8,272 nucleotides of DNA, taken from the NCBI GenBank assembly GCA_017998095.1, contig JAGODU010000171.1:1-8272 (forward strand), given 5' to 3'. The stretch is from Prolixibacteraceae bacterium. Lineage in GTDB: Bacteria > Bacteroidota > Bacteroidia > Bacteroidales > Prolixibacteraceae. Of the stretch, positions 1 to 7,247 are shown in pieces; the first letter of the stretch is position 1; every line of letters starts with the position of its first letter. A program made the translations under genes and the position numbers. The notes beneath the pieces are model-generated. The model had not been told where the DNA came from, ran no database searches, and saw only the letters and a list, made by a program, of their open reading frames with translations.

Positions 1-1
1 A

Positions 2-928
2 AATCTCTTTGATAAGTTGCAATATTGGCTGGCATTACTTGGTATTTCAATGACAATGATATTTGTGATCAGTCTTTTAAAGGGCAGGAATTTTAACAAA
101 TGGATTTTATTATCCTTCAGAATTATTGCACTAATATTTTTAATTATAATATTTACAGGAATTACTTTAAGATGGATCGCAGGAGGTTATTTCCCTTTAA
201 GCAATTCTTATGAAGTTATGTTGTTTATATCGGGTTTCAGTATTCTTGTAGGTTTGATATATAGTAAAAAGCAGCCATTGCTTTTATCATTATCAATGAT
301 TCTTGCATTTTCATTTTTATTAGTTGCTCATTTAATGAACATCAATCCTGCAATAGGAAATCTTGTTCCGGTTCTCAAATCATATTGGCTTAGTATTCAC
401 GTTGCCATAATTACTTCCTCTTATGCAATATTTGGATTAGTAATGTTGATTTCACTGGTAAATCTTTCATTATTTCTTTTCGTTAAAGAAGCTGATTTTG
501 ATAGAATAATTCTTCAAATAAGAAACCTTGGTACTTTTAATAATATTCTTTTGATTATTGGTCTTTATTTAATGGTAACAGGAACTATTTTCGGAGCAGT
601 ATGGGCAAATGAATCATGGGGACGTTATTGGGGATGGGATCCCAAAGAAAGCTGGGCCTTAATAAGTATCCTGATTTATGCTTTTGTTTCTCACATGAGA
701 TTAATTCCTGCTTTTAAAAATGATTACATAACTAATCTTGCATCTTTTTGGGCGTTTGCTTCAATTTTAATGACATTCTTCGGAGTTAATTATCTTATGT
801 CAGGAATTCATTCGTATGCAGGAACGGGTTCAGCAGAAATGCCTCTATGGGTGCTGATATTAACAGCATTATTGGTTATTTATACTTCTCTGGCAGGTGT
901 AAGATATTATCGGATTAATTCAAAATAA
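2..928 (+). CDS. ccsA: Cytochrome c maturation protein CcsA (heme-handling C-terminal part), 5' partial
   Basis: Integral membrane protein of system II cytochrome c biogenesis, which presents heme for covalent attachment to apocytochromes c outside the cytoplasmic membrane. Numbering from a TTG at 17, the tryptophan-rich WWD signature lies at residues about 196-216 (WGRYWGWDPKESW). Conserved histidines are H128 (in LSIHV), H226 (in VSHMR) and H265 (in GIHSYAG), the positions where this family ligates heme. The segment FPLSNSYEVMLF at about 59-70 is also typical. About eight hydrophobic segments are visible. The reading frame stays open through base 2, so the TTG at 17 is probably not the real start; I infer a protein continuing upstream. 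Many Bacteroidota carry a ResB-like domain fused in front of CcsA, which would fit, but that part is outside the window. The product family is clear; the fusion is inference. Confidence 0.9.
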   Translation, partial: NLFDKLQYWLALLGISMTMIFVISLLKGRNFNKWILLSFRIIALIFLIIIFTGITLRWIAGGYFPLSNSYEVMLFISGFSILVGLIYSKKQPLLLSLSMILAFSFLLVAHLMNINPAIGNLVPVLKSYWLSIHVAIITSSYAIFGLVMLISLVNLSLFLFVKEADFDRIILQIRNLGTFNNILLIIGLYLMVTGTIFGAVWANESWGRYWGWDPKESWALISILIYAFVSHMRLIPAFKNDYITNLASFWAFASILMTFFGVNYLMSGIHSYAGTGSAEMPLWVLILTALLVIYTSLAGVRYYRINSK

Positions 929-963
929 ACAAGGACAAATAAATGTAATTAATTTGTCCTTGT
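929..963. terminator. Bidirectional hairpin terminator between convergent genes
   Basis: A perfect 12-bp inverted repeat (left arm 929-940 ACAAGGACAAAT, right arm 952-963 ATTTGTCCTTGT) with an 11-nt loop starts directly after the ccsA stop codon. It lies 21 bp from the stop of the convergent minus-strand gene. On the plus strand it is followed by a T-rich stretch (from about 963), and on the minus strand by TTATTTTG. Perfect pairing and placement between two converging genes support a shared terminator. The U-tracts are interrupted, so its efficiency is uncertain. Confidence 0.75.
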
Positions 964-984
964 ATTACTTGATTTTCTATTTCT

Positions 985-1752
985 TTAGTCTTGCAGGAAA
1001 TTATTCAAAAATCCTCCTGTTTCTTTTCTTGTATTACCTCCATAAACGGATAGTTCACGAATCAGCTTACTAATTGGCATTGATTGAAGCCAAACCTTTC
1101 CATGACCTCTTAGTGTAGCCAGAAACATGCCTTCTCCACCAAAGATCATTGATTTTAAATTGCCTGATTGTTGAATGTCAAAATCTATACCTGATGTAAA
1201 TCCTACAACACAACCGGTATCAACTCTTAATATTTCTCCGTTTAGTTCTTTTTCTATGACAACACCCCCGGCATGTATAAAAGCTTTCCCGTCTCCCTCA
1301 AGAGTTTGAAGTATAAATCCTTCGCCACCAAAGAAGCCTGCTCCAAGTCTTTTGTTAAAGGTCACAGAAACTTTGGTTCCCATTGCAGCACAAAGGAAAG
1401 AGTTTCTCTGAACAGTGATTCTTCCTCCATATTGCATTAAATCAACAGGTATTATTGTTCCCGGATATGGAGCAGCAAAAGCTACGTGGCTTTTACCATA
1501 ACCTACATTTGTAAAGTGAGTAAGAAACAAAGACTCTCCAGTCAACATTCTTCCGGCTCCTTTTAATAGCTTATCAAATAATCCTTCATTAGGATTCGTG
1601 CCATCACCCATTTTTGATTGGAAGTCAATACTTTGTTCCATGTATAACATTGTTCCGGCCTCAGCTATTACTGTTTCATTAGGGTCAAGCTCAATTTCTA
1701 CTAATTGCAAATCTTCACCAATAATCTTGTAGTCTACTTCGTGTGATCTCAT
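985..1752 (-). CDS. AIM24 / TIGR00266 family protein
   Basis: A 255-residue protein of the AIM24 (formerly DUF124, TIGR00266) family, a beta-rich fold widespread in bacteria whose bacterial role is not settled; the yeast mitochondrial relative affects inner-membrane organisation. Evidence is the N-terminal EAGTMLYME segment (residues 31-39) and glycine-rich beta repeats. Residues 140-163 ([20 protein letters not shown]...) and 203-226 ([20 protein letters not shown]...) are clear internal copies of one another. No signal peptide or membrane span is visible, so it is probably cytoplasmic. Length is normal for the family. The ATG at 1750-1752 is preceded by an A/T-rich stretch without a Shine-Dalgarno sequence. 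It converges on ccsA and diverges from the thioredoxin gene across a 119-bp gap. No function can be inferred from these neighbours. Confidence 0.88.
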   Translation of the reverse strand: MRSHEVDYKIIGEDLQLVEIELDPNETVIAEAGTMLYMEQSIDFQSKMGDGTNPNEGLFDKLLKGAGRMLTGESLFLTHFTNVGYGKSHVAFAAPYPGTIIPVDLMQYGGRITVQRNSFLCAAMGTKVSVTFNKRLGAGFFGGEGFILQTLEGDGKAFIHAGGVVIEKELNGEILRVDTGCVVGFTSGIDFDIQQSGNLKSMIFGGEGMFLATLRGHGKVWLQSMPISKLIRELSVYGGNTRKETGGFLNNFLQD

Positions 1753-1871
1753 TTTAAAAATCTTTTATTAAATGTTTGTTCAAAGATGATAACTATTTTT
1801 AATTCGTTTTAAATTATATCGGTAAAATGCAGTACTTTATAGGTTATTGTAAATTATTATAGAATTTTTAA

Positions 1872-2195
1872 ATGGATAAAATTATAGATAATAATCATCT
1901 TCAGTCTTTGATAAAAGACAATGATTTTATTGTGCTTTATTTTTCCAATAGCAGGTGTGCTGTCTGTAACTCTCTCAAAATTAAGATTGATGATTATTTC
2001 AATGAAGAAAAAAAATATATTAAAATTATTGAAATCCCGGTTGAAGAATTTCAGGAGATGGCAGCCCGGTTTATGATTTTTTCAACTCCTGTAGTAATCC
2101 TCTACATATTTGGTAAAGAAAGTATTAGAATGGCCGGTAATTTCAGTTTATCTGAGTTGGATGAAAAAATTAAAAGGTTAAAAGATTTGATTTGA
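1872..2195 (+). CDS. Small thioredoxin-family protein
   Basis: A 107-residue single-domain thioredoxin-fold protein, probably a cytoplasmic thiol-disulfide oxidoreductase because no signal peptide or lipobox is seen. The redox site is C29-A-V-C32, placed after the beta strand FIVLYF as in thioredoxins. The cis-proline loop is S71-T-P73, followed by the strand VVILYIFG and a C-terminal helix, which completes the fold. The CAVC site differs from the CGPC of classical thioredoxin and resembles the small accessory thioredoxins of Firmicutes and Bacteroidota (YtpP-like), so its partner is unknown. The start at 1872 is the first ATG after an AT-rich leader. The thioesterase gene follows 84 bp later on the same strand, possibly co-transcribed, although the gap is long enough for its own promoter. 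Confidence 0.85.
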   Translation: MDKIIDNNHLQSLIKDNDFIVLYFSNSRCAVCNSLKIKIDDYFNEEKKYIKIIEIPVEEFQEMAARFMIFSTPVVILYIFGKESIRMAGNFSLSELDEKIKRLKDLI

Positions 2196-2279
2196 TAATG
2201 GGAAGTAGTTTATTGTAGATTAAAAAACTTTCTATTTTTACATTCTCATTTTTTATTTGAGGAATAAAACTTCAACAAG

Positions 2280-2696
2280 ATGCAAGGATACGATTACGAA
2301 CTTGAGTTTATTGTAAGGGATTACGAGTGTGATCTACAAGGAATAGTAAACAATTCAGTTTATCAGAATTATTTAGAACATACAAGACATCAGTTTCTGT
2401 TAAGTATTGGTCTTGATTTTGAAGATTTGTATAAAAGAGGTATAGTTGCAGTAGTTGCCAGAGTCGACCTTGCTTATAAAACACCACTTAAAAGCCGGGA
2501 TAGATTTGTTGTTAAGCTCAGGGTAGAACAAGAAGGAGTTAAGCAATTATTTTATCAGGATATTTTCAGGTTAAGTGATATGAAGTGTTGTCTGAAAGGA
2601 CTGGTTACTACAACTTGTATCATAAACGGGAAGTTAGGCATTTCAAATGAAATCACTGATGCTGTAAATGGTGTAAAAAAAGGAAGAAATAATTAA
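2280..2696 (+). CDS. Acyl-CoA thioesterase, 4HBT / YbgC-FadM-like hot-dog fold
   Basis: A 138-residue single hot-dog-domain protein predicted to hydrolyse acyl-CoA or a related thioester in the cytoplasm. The family signature is at residues 14-36: D18 in RDYECDLQGIVNNSVY, the N24-N25 pair, Y28, and the following E33-H34-T-R36. D18 aligns with the catalytic aspartate of 4-hydroxybenzoyl-CoA thioesterase-type enzymes (D-x-x-G-x-V-x-N-x-x-Y). The remainder (DLAYKTPLKSRDRFVVKLRV, then the TTTCIINGK strand) is the usual beta-sheet half. Length matches the family. The exact substrate cannot be read from the sequence. The ATG at 2280 begins shortly after the weakly purine-rich GAGGAATAAAAC. It sits between a thioredoxin-like gene and an isoprenoid-synthase-like gene on the same strand. 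Confidence 0.88.
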   Translation: MQGYDYELEFIVRDYECDLQGIVNNSVYQNYLEHTRHQFLLSIGLDFEDLYKRGIVAVVARVDLAYKTPLKSRDRFVVKLRVEQEGVKQLFYQDIFRLSDMKCCLKGLVTTTCIINGKLGISNEITDAVNGVKKGRNN

Positions 2697-2823
2697 TTAC
2701 TGCTTTTATCTTTCATTTTCGACATCTACAGGTAAATTTCTTCTATTCACCTTTAATGTGTAATAGACAAAAGTAAAAACGAAGTTCTTTTGTACTATAA
2801 ATCTTAATGCACATTATTAAACC

Positions 2824-4068
2824 ATGAATGTAAACTACTATATTGAACAGTTTAAAACACTTTGGGATGAATCTTCTAATGGTTTTCCTGATTTGGGAAC
2901 TGAAATTTCTTTAAGTGAAAAGCAAAGGAGAGAAGAAGGGATGGAGCAGTTCTCACAAAAAATAAAAGGAAATCTTACTCCGGGGGCCAACAAGGATAAA
3001 ATCAATGAACAACTTAAGTATCAGATGAAGGAAAAATTCATGATCTACGCTAAGAACGTATTTAATTTTAACGGAGATGAAATTAGATTTATTTCAGAAA
3101 ATGGATTTTCAGGTGTAACTAAAGAATTCATGAAAATGGCAAAGAAATTTGATTCAAGTATTCAAATTGAAGATATATTTCAGGCATGTCGTAATTTATG
3201 GATAATAAATAGTTTGCAATTGCTTATGAATCAACCTGTGGAAGTTACTCAATCTACATTTGCATATAGTATGCTTTATCCATACAGCGATAATTATCTT
3301 GACGATCCGAATATTTCGAAGAGTGAAAAGATAATGTTTAGTCTTAGATTCAGGGACAGATTGCTCGGTAAAAATGTAATTCCTGCCAACATGAACGAGA
3401 GCAGGATTTTCAATCTGGTGGGGATGATAGAAGGGGATTGGAACAGAATAGCTTATCCTGAAGTATATGAAAGTCTTATAGCAATACATGATGCACAAAC
3501 TAAGAGTATTAGTCTTTTGAGTGATCAGAAAAATCTTTCTGAAGATGATTTGATAAATATCAGCATTGAAAAAGGTGGAGCTTCAGTTTTAGCTGATGGG
3601 TATCTGATTAATGGAACATTAACCAGGGATGAAGAATGGTTTTGTTTTGGGTTTGGAGCCTTTCTTCAATTTATAGATGACATTCAGGATATAAATGAAG
3701 ATATGGAAAATAATTTAGTAACGATGTTTACTAATGCTGCTTGTAATGGAAAACTTGAGGAGTTTACAAATAAGACAATGTCTTTCAGCAATAATGTGAT
3801 TGATGACATGAATATTTTTAAAACAGAAATACTTGAAGAAATGAAGGGGTTGGTTAGCAAGAGTCTTAATTATATGATAAATGAGGCAGTTGGAATGAAC
3901 TACACCTTTTTTAATAATGAATATTTAAACATTTTTGAACGTCATTCGCCTTTCACATATACATTTCTAAGGAAGAAAAAGAAACAGATGGACCCCAACA
4001 GGATTTCAATAATGAAAAAAATTGAAGAGTATGTATTTCCAACAGAAGAAGTTTTAGCATTTTCATAA
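2824..4068 (+). CDS. Class I isoprenoid-synthase-like protein, divergent
   Basis: A 414-residue, mostly helical, soluble protein with the hallmarks of the class I (trans) isoprenoid synthase fold. A first Asp-rich motif lies at residues 155-161 (SDNYLDD: D156, D160, D161). A lysine-glycine region at 249-262 (EKGGASVLADGYLI) sits where prenyl synthases have their KT motif. The second Asp-rich motif is LQFIDDIQDINED at 281-293, with D285, D286, D289, E292 and D293. Its spacing equals LQxxNIxRDxxED of squalene/phytoene synthases, while DDIQD matches FQxxDDxxD of prenyl-diphosphate synthases. The N-terminal 110 residues are an extension I cannot assign. Such proteins in Bacteroidota are, to my knowledge, labelled only as class 1 isoprenoid biosynthesis enzymes. 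Activity, substrate and product are unknown. No carotenoid or hopanoid genes are nearby. It may be a real synthase or a binding-only relative. Confidence 0.7.
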   Translation: MNVNYYIEQFKTLWDESSNGFPDLGTEISLSEKQRREEGMEQFSQKIKGNLTPGANKDKINEQLKYQMKEKFMIYAKNVFNFNGDEIRFISENGFSGVTKEFMKMAKKFDSSIQIEDIFQACRNLWIINSLQLLMNQPVEVTQSTFAYSMLYPYSDNYLDDPNISKSEKIMFSLRFRDRLLGKNVIPANMNESRIFNLVGMIEGDWNRIAYPEVYESLIAIHDAQTKSISLLSDQKNLSEDDLINISIEKGGASVLADGYLINGTLTRDEEWFCFGFGAFLQFIDDIQDINEDMENNLVTMFTNAACNGKLEEFTNKTMSFSNNVIDDMNIFKTEILEEMKGLVSKSLNYMINEAVGMNYTFFNNEYLNIFERHSPFTYTFLRKKKKQMDPNRISIMKKIEEYVFPTEEVLAFS

Positions 4069-4114
4069 GTTTAGGTTTAGTTAGTAGATCTCAATTATTT
4101 TAATGATTAGTTAA

Positions 4115-4145
4115 AAGGCTGCCATAAAAGGTGGCCTTATTTTGT
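4115..4145 (+). terminator. Rho-independent terminator after the isoprenoid-synthase-like gene
   Basis: Arms 4115-4123 (AAGGCTGCC) and 4130-4138 (GGTGGCCTT) form a 9-bp stem with two G-U pairs and a 6-nt loop (ATAAAA), followed by ATTTTGTTATTG. It begins 46 bp after the stop codon at 4068 and is GC-rich compared with its surroundings. It separates this gene from the cyd operon. Confidence 0.75.
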
Positions 4146-4150
4146 TATTG

Positions 4151-4158
4151 TACTTTTG
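4151..4158 (+). promoter_or_regulatory. Candidate Bacteroidota -7 promoter element for the cyd operon
   Basis: TACTTTTG is an exact match to the Bacteroidota -7 consensus TAnnTTTG, just downstream of the terminator and 103 bp before the first cyd-operon gene. No convincing -33 TTTG lies 19-21 bp upstream, because the terminator stem occupies that place. An alternative is TTTG at 4200-4203 followed after 19 bp by TATTTTAT (4223-4230), which would give a leader of roughly 25 nt. Either could drive the operon. In such T-rich DNA both may be chance matches. Confidence 0.3.
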
Positions 4159-4261
4159 TAGAGTATTCTATGACTATTGAAATTATCTGTTTTATTTTTT
4201 TTGCAATTTATTTTTTTAAAAATATTTTATTAAATTAACATAGTCCTTAAACACAGTTTTA

Positions 4262-4474
4262 ATGAATATTTTTAAACGAATTTTCCATTTTTATTATGAA
4301 GGCTTTAAGAATATGACGTGGGGTAAAAGCGTCTGGATAATCATTCTGATTAAGGTTTTTGTTATATTCTTTATTCTGAAAATATTCTTTTTCCCTGATT
4401 TATTAAAAAAAGAATTCAATACTGATGAAGAAAGAGGACAGCATGTTTTAGAAAATTTAACTAATCTGAAATAA
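4262..4474 (+). CDS. DUF4492-type microprotein heading the cytochrome bd operon
   Basis: A 70-residue single-span membrane protein. The N-terminal amphipathic segment with FYYEGFKNMTWGKS (10-23) leads into one transmembrane helix at about 24-44. FFFPDLL (42-48) follows, then a charged tail. This matches the DUF4492 proteins I know from the front of cydAB operons in Bacteroidota and some Campylobacterota. The stop is 9 bp before the cydA ATG, which argues for co-translation. By position and topology it may be an accessory subunit or assembly factor of the oxidase, comparable to CydX, CydS or CydH in other lineages; that role is inference. The ATG at 4262 is the only plausible start and has no clear Shine-Dalgarno sequence. 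Confidence 0.8.
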   Translation: MNIFKRIFHFYYEGFKNMTWGKSVWIIILIKVFVIFFILKIFFFPDLLKKEFNTDEERGQHVLENLTNLK

Positions 4475-4483
4475 TCAATAACA

Positions 4484-6040
4484 ATGTTTGAATCCCTTGA
4501 TATGTCATTAGTAAACTGGTCAAGAGCCCAGTTTGCATTAACCGCAATATATCACTGGCTTTTTGTTCCTTTAACACTTGGCACTTCATTTATTATAGCA
4601 ATGATGGAGACCATATATGTTAAAACCGGAAATCCTGAATGGAAGAAAATCACAAAGTTTTGGATGACTTTATTTGGGATAAATTTTGCCATTGGTGTTG
4701 CTACCGGAATAATTCTTGAGTTTGAATTTGGTACAAACTGGTCTAACTATTCCTGGTTTGTAGGCGATATTTTTGGTGCTCCATTGGCTATTGAAGGGAT
4801 AATGGCTTTCTTCATGGAATCTACATTTATAGCAGTAATGTTTTTCGGATGGGAGAAAGTGAGTAAAAAGTTTCATCTGACTTCTACCTGGTTGGTAGCC
4901 ATAGGGGCCAACTTATCTGCTTTATGGATATTGGTTGCAAATGCCTGGATGCAAAACCCTGTAGGCACTACTTTTAATCCTGATTCTGCAAGAAATGAAA
5001 TGACAAACTTTTGGGAAGTATTATTTTCACCGGTTGCAGTTAATAAGTTTATTCATACAATAAATTCCGGATTTGTCCTTTCTTCAATCTTTGTTATAGG
5101 TATTTCTTCATGGTTTCTTATTAAGAAAAAGAATATTCTATTGGCGAAAAAGAGCATTATAGTTGCCGGGATATTTGGTGTAATAAGTTCCCTGGCTTTA
5201 ATATTCTCAGGTGATGGCTCAGCTGTTCAGGTTGCAAAGTTGCAACCAATGAAACTTGCTGCAATGGAAGGATTAAACAATGGTAAAGAAGGAGCAGGGT
5301 TAGTTGCTTTTGGTATATTATCGCCAACTAAAAAAGATCCTGATAACGAAATACTCAGGGAATTTGCATTTAAGATAGAAATACCTAAGTTGCTTTCATT
5401 AATGTCGTTCAGAAAGGCTGATGCTTTTGTCCCCGGAATCAATGATTTAATTTTCGGTAATGAAGAGAAAAATGTAATGTCTTCTGTTGAAAAAATAAAA
5501 CGAGGAGTGGTTGCTGTTCAAAAATTATCTGATTTTAAGGAAGCAAAGAAAACAGGAAATCTCTTGCTGGCAGAAGAACTTCGTAGAACATTAATGAGTG
5601 AAGATTTTCAAAAGGAATATTTTAAGTATCTGGGGTATGGATATATAAAAGACCCCAATTTCCTTATCCCTAATGTACCCCTTACATTTTATAGCTTTCA
5701 TATAATGGTAATGCTGGGATTTTTATTTTTAATGATTTTCATTTTATCTCTGTTTCTTATTTATAAGGATATTATCGAAAAACACCGATGGTTTTTGTGG
5801 ATTTCTTTATTGACAATACCTCTGGCATATCTTGCTACCGAGCTTGGATGGCTGGTTGCTGAATTTGGAAGACAACCCTGGGTTATTCAAGATCTTATGC
5901 CTACAACTACTGCTGTGTCGAGAATTACTAAAGAATCAGTGATGATAACATTCTTTTTATTTGCTGTAATATTTACTTCTCTTCTTATAGCTGAGGTAAG
6001 CATCATGGTTAAACAAGTAAAAAATAATACAAAACAATAG
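4484..6040 (+). CDS. cydA: Cytochrome bd ubiquinol/menaquinol oxidase subunit I
   Basis: Membrane-embedded catalytic subunit (518 residues) of the bd-type terminal oxidase. It oxidises quinol and reduces O2 to water using hemes b558, b595 and d. Alignment by eye to E. coli CydA places its H19 at H24 (in IYHWLFVPLTLG), E99 and E107 at E104 and E112 (AIEGIMAFFMEST), the b558 ligands H186 and M393 at H191 (NKFIHT) and M408 (FHIMVMLGF), and E445 at E460 within VAEFGRQPW. The Q-loop lysine and glutamate (K252, E257) correspond to K257 and E262 in KLAAME. All heme and quinol residues I can place are present, so it should be active. The Q-loop region (257-408) is about as long as in E. coli but unrelated in its middle. 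In Bacteroidota the donor would normally be menaquinol. It lies between the microprotein gene and cydB. Confidence 0.98.
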   Translation: MFESLDMSLVNWSRAQFALTAIYHWLFVPLTLGTSFIIAMMETIYVKTGNPEWKKITKFWMTLFGINFAIGVATGIILEFEFGTNWSNYSWFVGDIFGAPLAIEGIMAFFMESTFIAVMFFGWEKVSKKFHLTSTWLVAIGANLSALWILVANAWMQNPVGTTFNPDSARNEMTNFWEVLFSPVAVNKFIHTINSGFVLSSIFVIGISSWFLIKKKNILLAKKSIIVAGIFGVISSLALIFSGDGSAVQVAKLQPMKLAAMEGLNNGKEGAGLVAFGILSPTKKDPDNEILREFAFKIEIPKLLSLMSFRKADAFVPGINDLIFGNEEKNVMSSVEKIKRGVVAVQKLSDFKEAKKTGNLLLAEELRRTLMSEDFQKEYFKYLGYGYIKDPNFLIPNVPLTFYSFHIMVMLGFLFLMIFILSLFLIYKDIIEKHRWFLWISLLTIPLAYLATELGWLVAEFGRQPWVIQDLMPTTTAVSRITKESVMITFFLFAVIFTSLLIAEVSIMVKQVKNNTKQ

Positions 6041-6045
6041 GGGGA
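6039..6045 (+). promoter_or_regulatory. G-rich ribosome binding site of cydB
   Basis: AGGGGGA begins inside the cydA stop codon and lies 6 bp before the cydB ATG. It is a rare Shine-Dalgarno-like element among genes that otherwise have AT-rich leaders, and it supports the start at 6052 and translation linked to cydA. Confidence 0.5.
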
Positions 6046-6051
6046 CTAATT

Positions 6052-7182
6052 ATGATTCTGGCAATAACATATTCATTTTTACAAGAATACTGGTGGGCAA
6101 TTATTTCATTACTGGGTTCTTTATTGGTTTTCCTTATGTTTGTTCAGGGAGGTCAATCATTACTTTATACTGTTGGGAAAAGTGATATTCAAAGGACTAT
6201 GATAGTGAATAGTCTTGGAAGGAAATGGGAATTTACATTTACAACCCTGGTTACTTTTGGTGGTGCTTTCTTTGCTTCATTCCCATTGTTTTATGCTACA
6301 AGCTTTGGCGGAGCATACTGGATGTGGATTGCAATTTTGGTTTCTTTTATTTTACAAGCCGTATCCTATGAATTCAGATCTAAACCTTCAAATTTCCTTG
6401 GTAAAAAAACATATGAAGTATTTCTGATAATCAATGGGTTTCTAGGACCTATACTAATTGGAACAGTGGTTGGAACTTTTTTTAATGGCACCTATTTTAT
6501 TTTAAATGAATATAACCAGGTAGGCTGGGGGACAACATGGAGAGGGATGGAAGCTTTGCTGAATTTCAACAACCTGGCTTTAGGCTTTTCTGTTTTCTTT
6601 TTAGCAAGAATACTGGCATTGCAATATTTCTTAAATAGTATTGATGATGAGGGAATAACAAAAAACTCAAAGAAGCAATTGAAATTCAATGCATTATTGT
6701 TTCTTGTTTTCTTCCTTTATTTTCTTGTTTGGATTCTTATAAAGAAAGGTTTTTCTTATGAAAATGGAACAATGTTAATCTCTGAGGAAAAGTTTAAGTA
6801 TTTCAATAATCTCATTGAAATGCCCTTGATTTTTATACTATTTATTGTTGGAGTTGCAGGTGTCTTGTGGGGTATATTTCTTGATGTCTATAAAAAACAT
6901 GGGAAAGGGATATGGTATACAGGTATTGGAACTGTACTTGCTGTTTTTTGTTTATTTATCATTGCTGGATATAACAATACATGTTTTTATCCTTCTGTTT
7001 ATGATTTGAATTCCTCATTAAACATAAGGAACAGTTCATCCAGCGAGTTTACTTTAAAAGTGATGTCAATAGTTTCATTGATTATTCCTATTGTTTTAGC
7101 TTATATCTGGTATGCCTGGCGATCTATTAATAATAAAAAAATTGATGTATCTGAAATGGAAAACTCATCACATAAGTATTAA
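6052..7182 (+). CDS. cydB: Cytochrome bd oxidase subunit II
   Basis: Second large subunit (376 residues) of cytochrome bd oxidase, pairing with CydA to form the membrane heterodimer. It has about eight to nine hydrophobic helices. Family landmarks are the first helix ending in VQGGQSLLY (31-39), the Bacteroidota counterpart of LDGFDLG, and GRKWEFTFTTLVTFGGAFFASFPLFYA (56-81), which replaces the WDGNEVWL...GGATFAAFP of E. coli. SYEFRSK (105-111) and a late NSSSSEFTLKVMS segment before the last helix also match. Length is normal. It starts 11 bp after cydA behind a G-rich ribosome binding site. The charged C-terminal tail (KKIDVSEMENSSHKY) is cytoplasmic by the positive-inside rule. Another small reading frame follows 65 bp (or 41 bp) downstream. 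Confidence 0.95.
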   Translation: MILAITYSFLQEYWWAIISLLGSLLVFLMFVQGGQSLLYTVGKSDIQRTMIVNSLGRKWEFTFTTLVTFGGAFFASFPLFYATSFGGAYWMWIAILVSFILQAVSYEFRSKPSNFLGKKTYEVFLIINGFLGPILIGTVVGTFFNGTYFILNEYNQVGWGTTWRGMEALLNFNNLALGFSVFFLARILALQYFLNSIDDEGITKNSKKQLKFNALLFLVFFLYFLVWILIKKGFSYENGTMLISEEKFKYFNNLIEMPLIFILFIVGVAGVLWGIFLDVYKKHGKGIWYTGIGTVLAVFCLFIIAGYNNTCFYPSVYDLNSSLNIRNSSSSEFTLKVMSIVSLIIPIVLAYIWYAWRSINNKKIDVSEMENSSHKY

Positions 7183-7247
7183 CTAATTTAGTAAAATGAG
7201 TATTAACTATAAAACTTCGGGAAATGATATTACAAGGGATTTTATAT

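Noticed and set aside
1753..1871. Divergent promoter region between the AIM24-family and thioredoxin genes
   Set aside because: A promoter must exist here, but the best matches (CATCTTTG on the minus strand at 1781-1788, for example) deviate from consensus and lack a -33 partner.
2213..2240. Possible promoter TTG (2213-2215) and TATTTTTA (2233-2240) before the thioesterase gene
   Set aside because: The spacing of 17 bp is shorter than the usual 19-21 and the -7 element lacks its final G. In AT-rich DNA this is not distinguishable from chance.
3196..3498. 100-codon open frame on the minus strand inside the isoprenoid-synthase-like gene
   Set aside because: It lies wholly antisense to a gene with recognisable motifs, and its translation shows no family features.
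4670..4876. Minus-strand frame inside cydA
   Set aside because: It is antisense to strongly conserved CydA codons and has no independent support.
5227..5442. Second minus-strand frame inside cydA
   Set aside because: It is a shadow of the CydA Q-loop coding region with no initiation signal.
6215..6689. Short frames on both strands inside cydB
   Set aside because: Both lie in the confident CydB coding region and are explained by it.
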